From Sphaerospermopsis kisseleviana NIES-73 (GTDB lineage: Bacteria > Cyanobacteriota > Cyanobacteriia > Cyanobacteriales > Nostocaceae), in the NCBI RefSeq assembly GCF_002368075.1, contig NZ_AP018314.1:3052880-3085558 (forward strand): a stretch of DNA of 32,679 nt, given 5' to 3'. Shown piece by piece: positions 32,660-32,679 of this stretch; the stretch's first letter is position 1; each line of letters opens with the position of its first letter. The notes under the pieces are model-generated. The model saw nothing but the letters and a program-made list of their open reading frames with translations. It was not told where the DNA came from and searched no databases. The position numbers and the translations under genes were made by a program.

Positions 32660-32679
32660 CTGGTGACTGGGGACTGGGG
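32648..32679. repeat. STRR running off the window edge
   Basis: GGTGACT/GGGGACT heptamers begin inside the PhzF gene and continue to the last base of the window. It is the same unit as at 27566. Confidence 0.9.

Overview
The window is cyanobacterial chromosome, almost certainly from a filamentous, heterocyst-forming member of the Nostocales (Nostocaceae/Aphanizomenonaceae type). The evidence is an rbcL-rbcX-rbcS operon, a plant-type ferredoxin, beta-carboxysome shell genes, a HetZ-family gene, xisH/xisI-type genes, low G+C by eye, roughly ten HIP1 octamers (GCGATCGC), and heptameric short tandem repeats (STRRs) in most intergenic gaps. No tRNA, rRNA, CRISPR array or complete transposase gene was seen.

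Layout. 0.2-2.8 kb: petF ferredoxin, convergent with a SpoIID/LytB-domain secreted protein, then sulfiredoxin (srxA) behind a perfect 7-1-7 Fur/PerR-type palindrome. 2.8-7.9 kb: a HetZ-family gene, the satellite carboxysome pair ccmK3-ccmK4, an alpha/beta hydrolase, an uncharacterised coiled-coil protein and a probable ccmS carboxysome chaperone. 8-13.7 kb: an ABC exporter, an SPFH/prohibitin protein, a DUF1824 protein and an ABC-F ATPase. 13.7-17.8 kb: two MITE-like repeats, a small hypothetical gene, a Mop-domain protein and the rbcLXS operon with a strong terminator. Rubisco, shell proteins and the shell chaperone thus lie within about 13 kb.

18.6-22.3 kb holds the most unusual locus: three consecutive co-directional genes encoding a helical-domain NACHT/STAND NTPase, a short protein with only four WD40 repeats, and a second stand-alone NACHT NTPase overlapping the WD40 gene by 8 bp. 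They look like a NACHT-WD40 receptor split into subunits, with a near-perfect 29-bp palindrome between the first two genes.

22.5-28 kb is mostly housekeeping: a secreted beta-propeller protein, panB, serA, prmA and thioredoxin. 28.2-31.1 kb is a decayed xisH/xisI neighbourhood around a 595-residue membrane-anchored coiled-coil gene. One xisI copy is a 3' relic interrupted by a TA-flanked MITE whose removal restores the reading frame. The other xisI is intact but is preceded by an xisH reduced to a 41-codon in-frame mini-gene. The window closes with a Uma2-family nuclease and a PhzF-family isomerase whose last codons run into an STRR.
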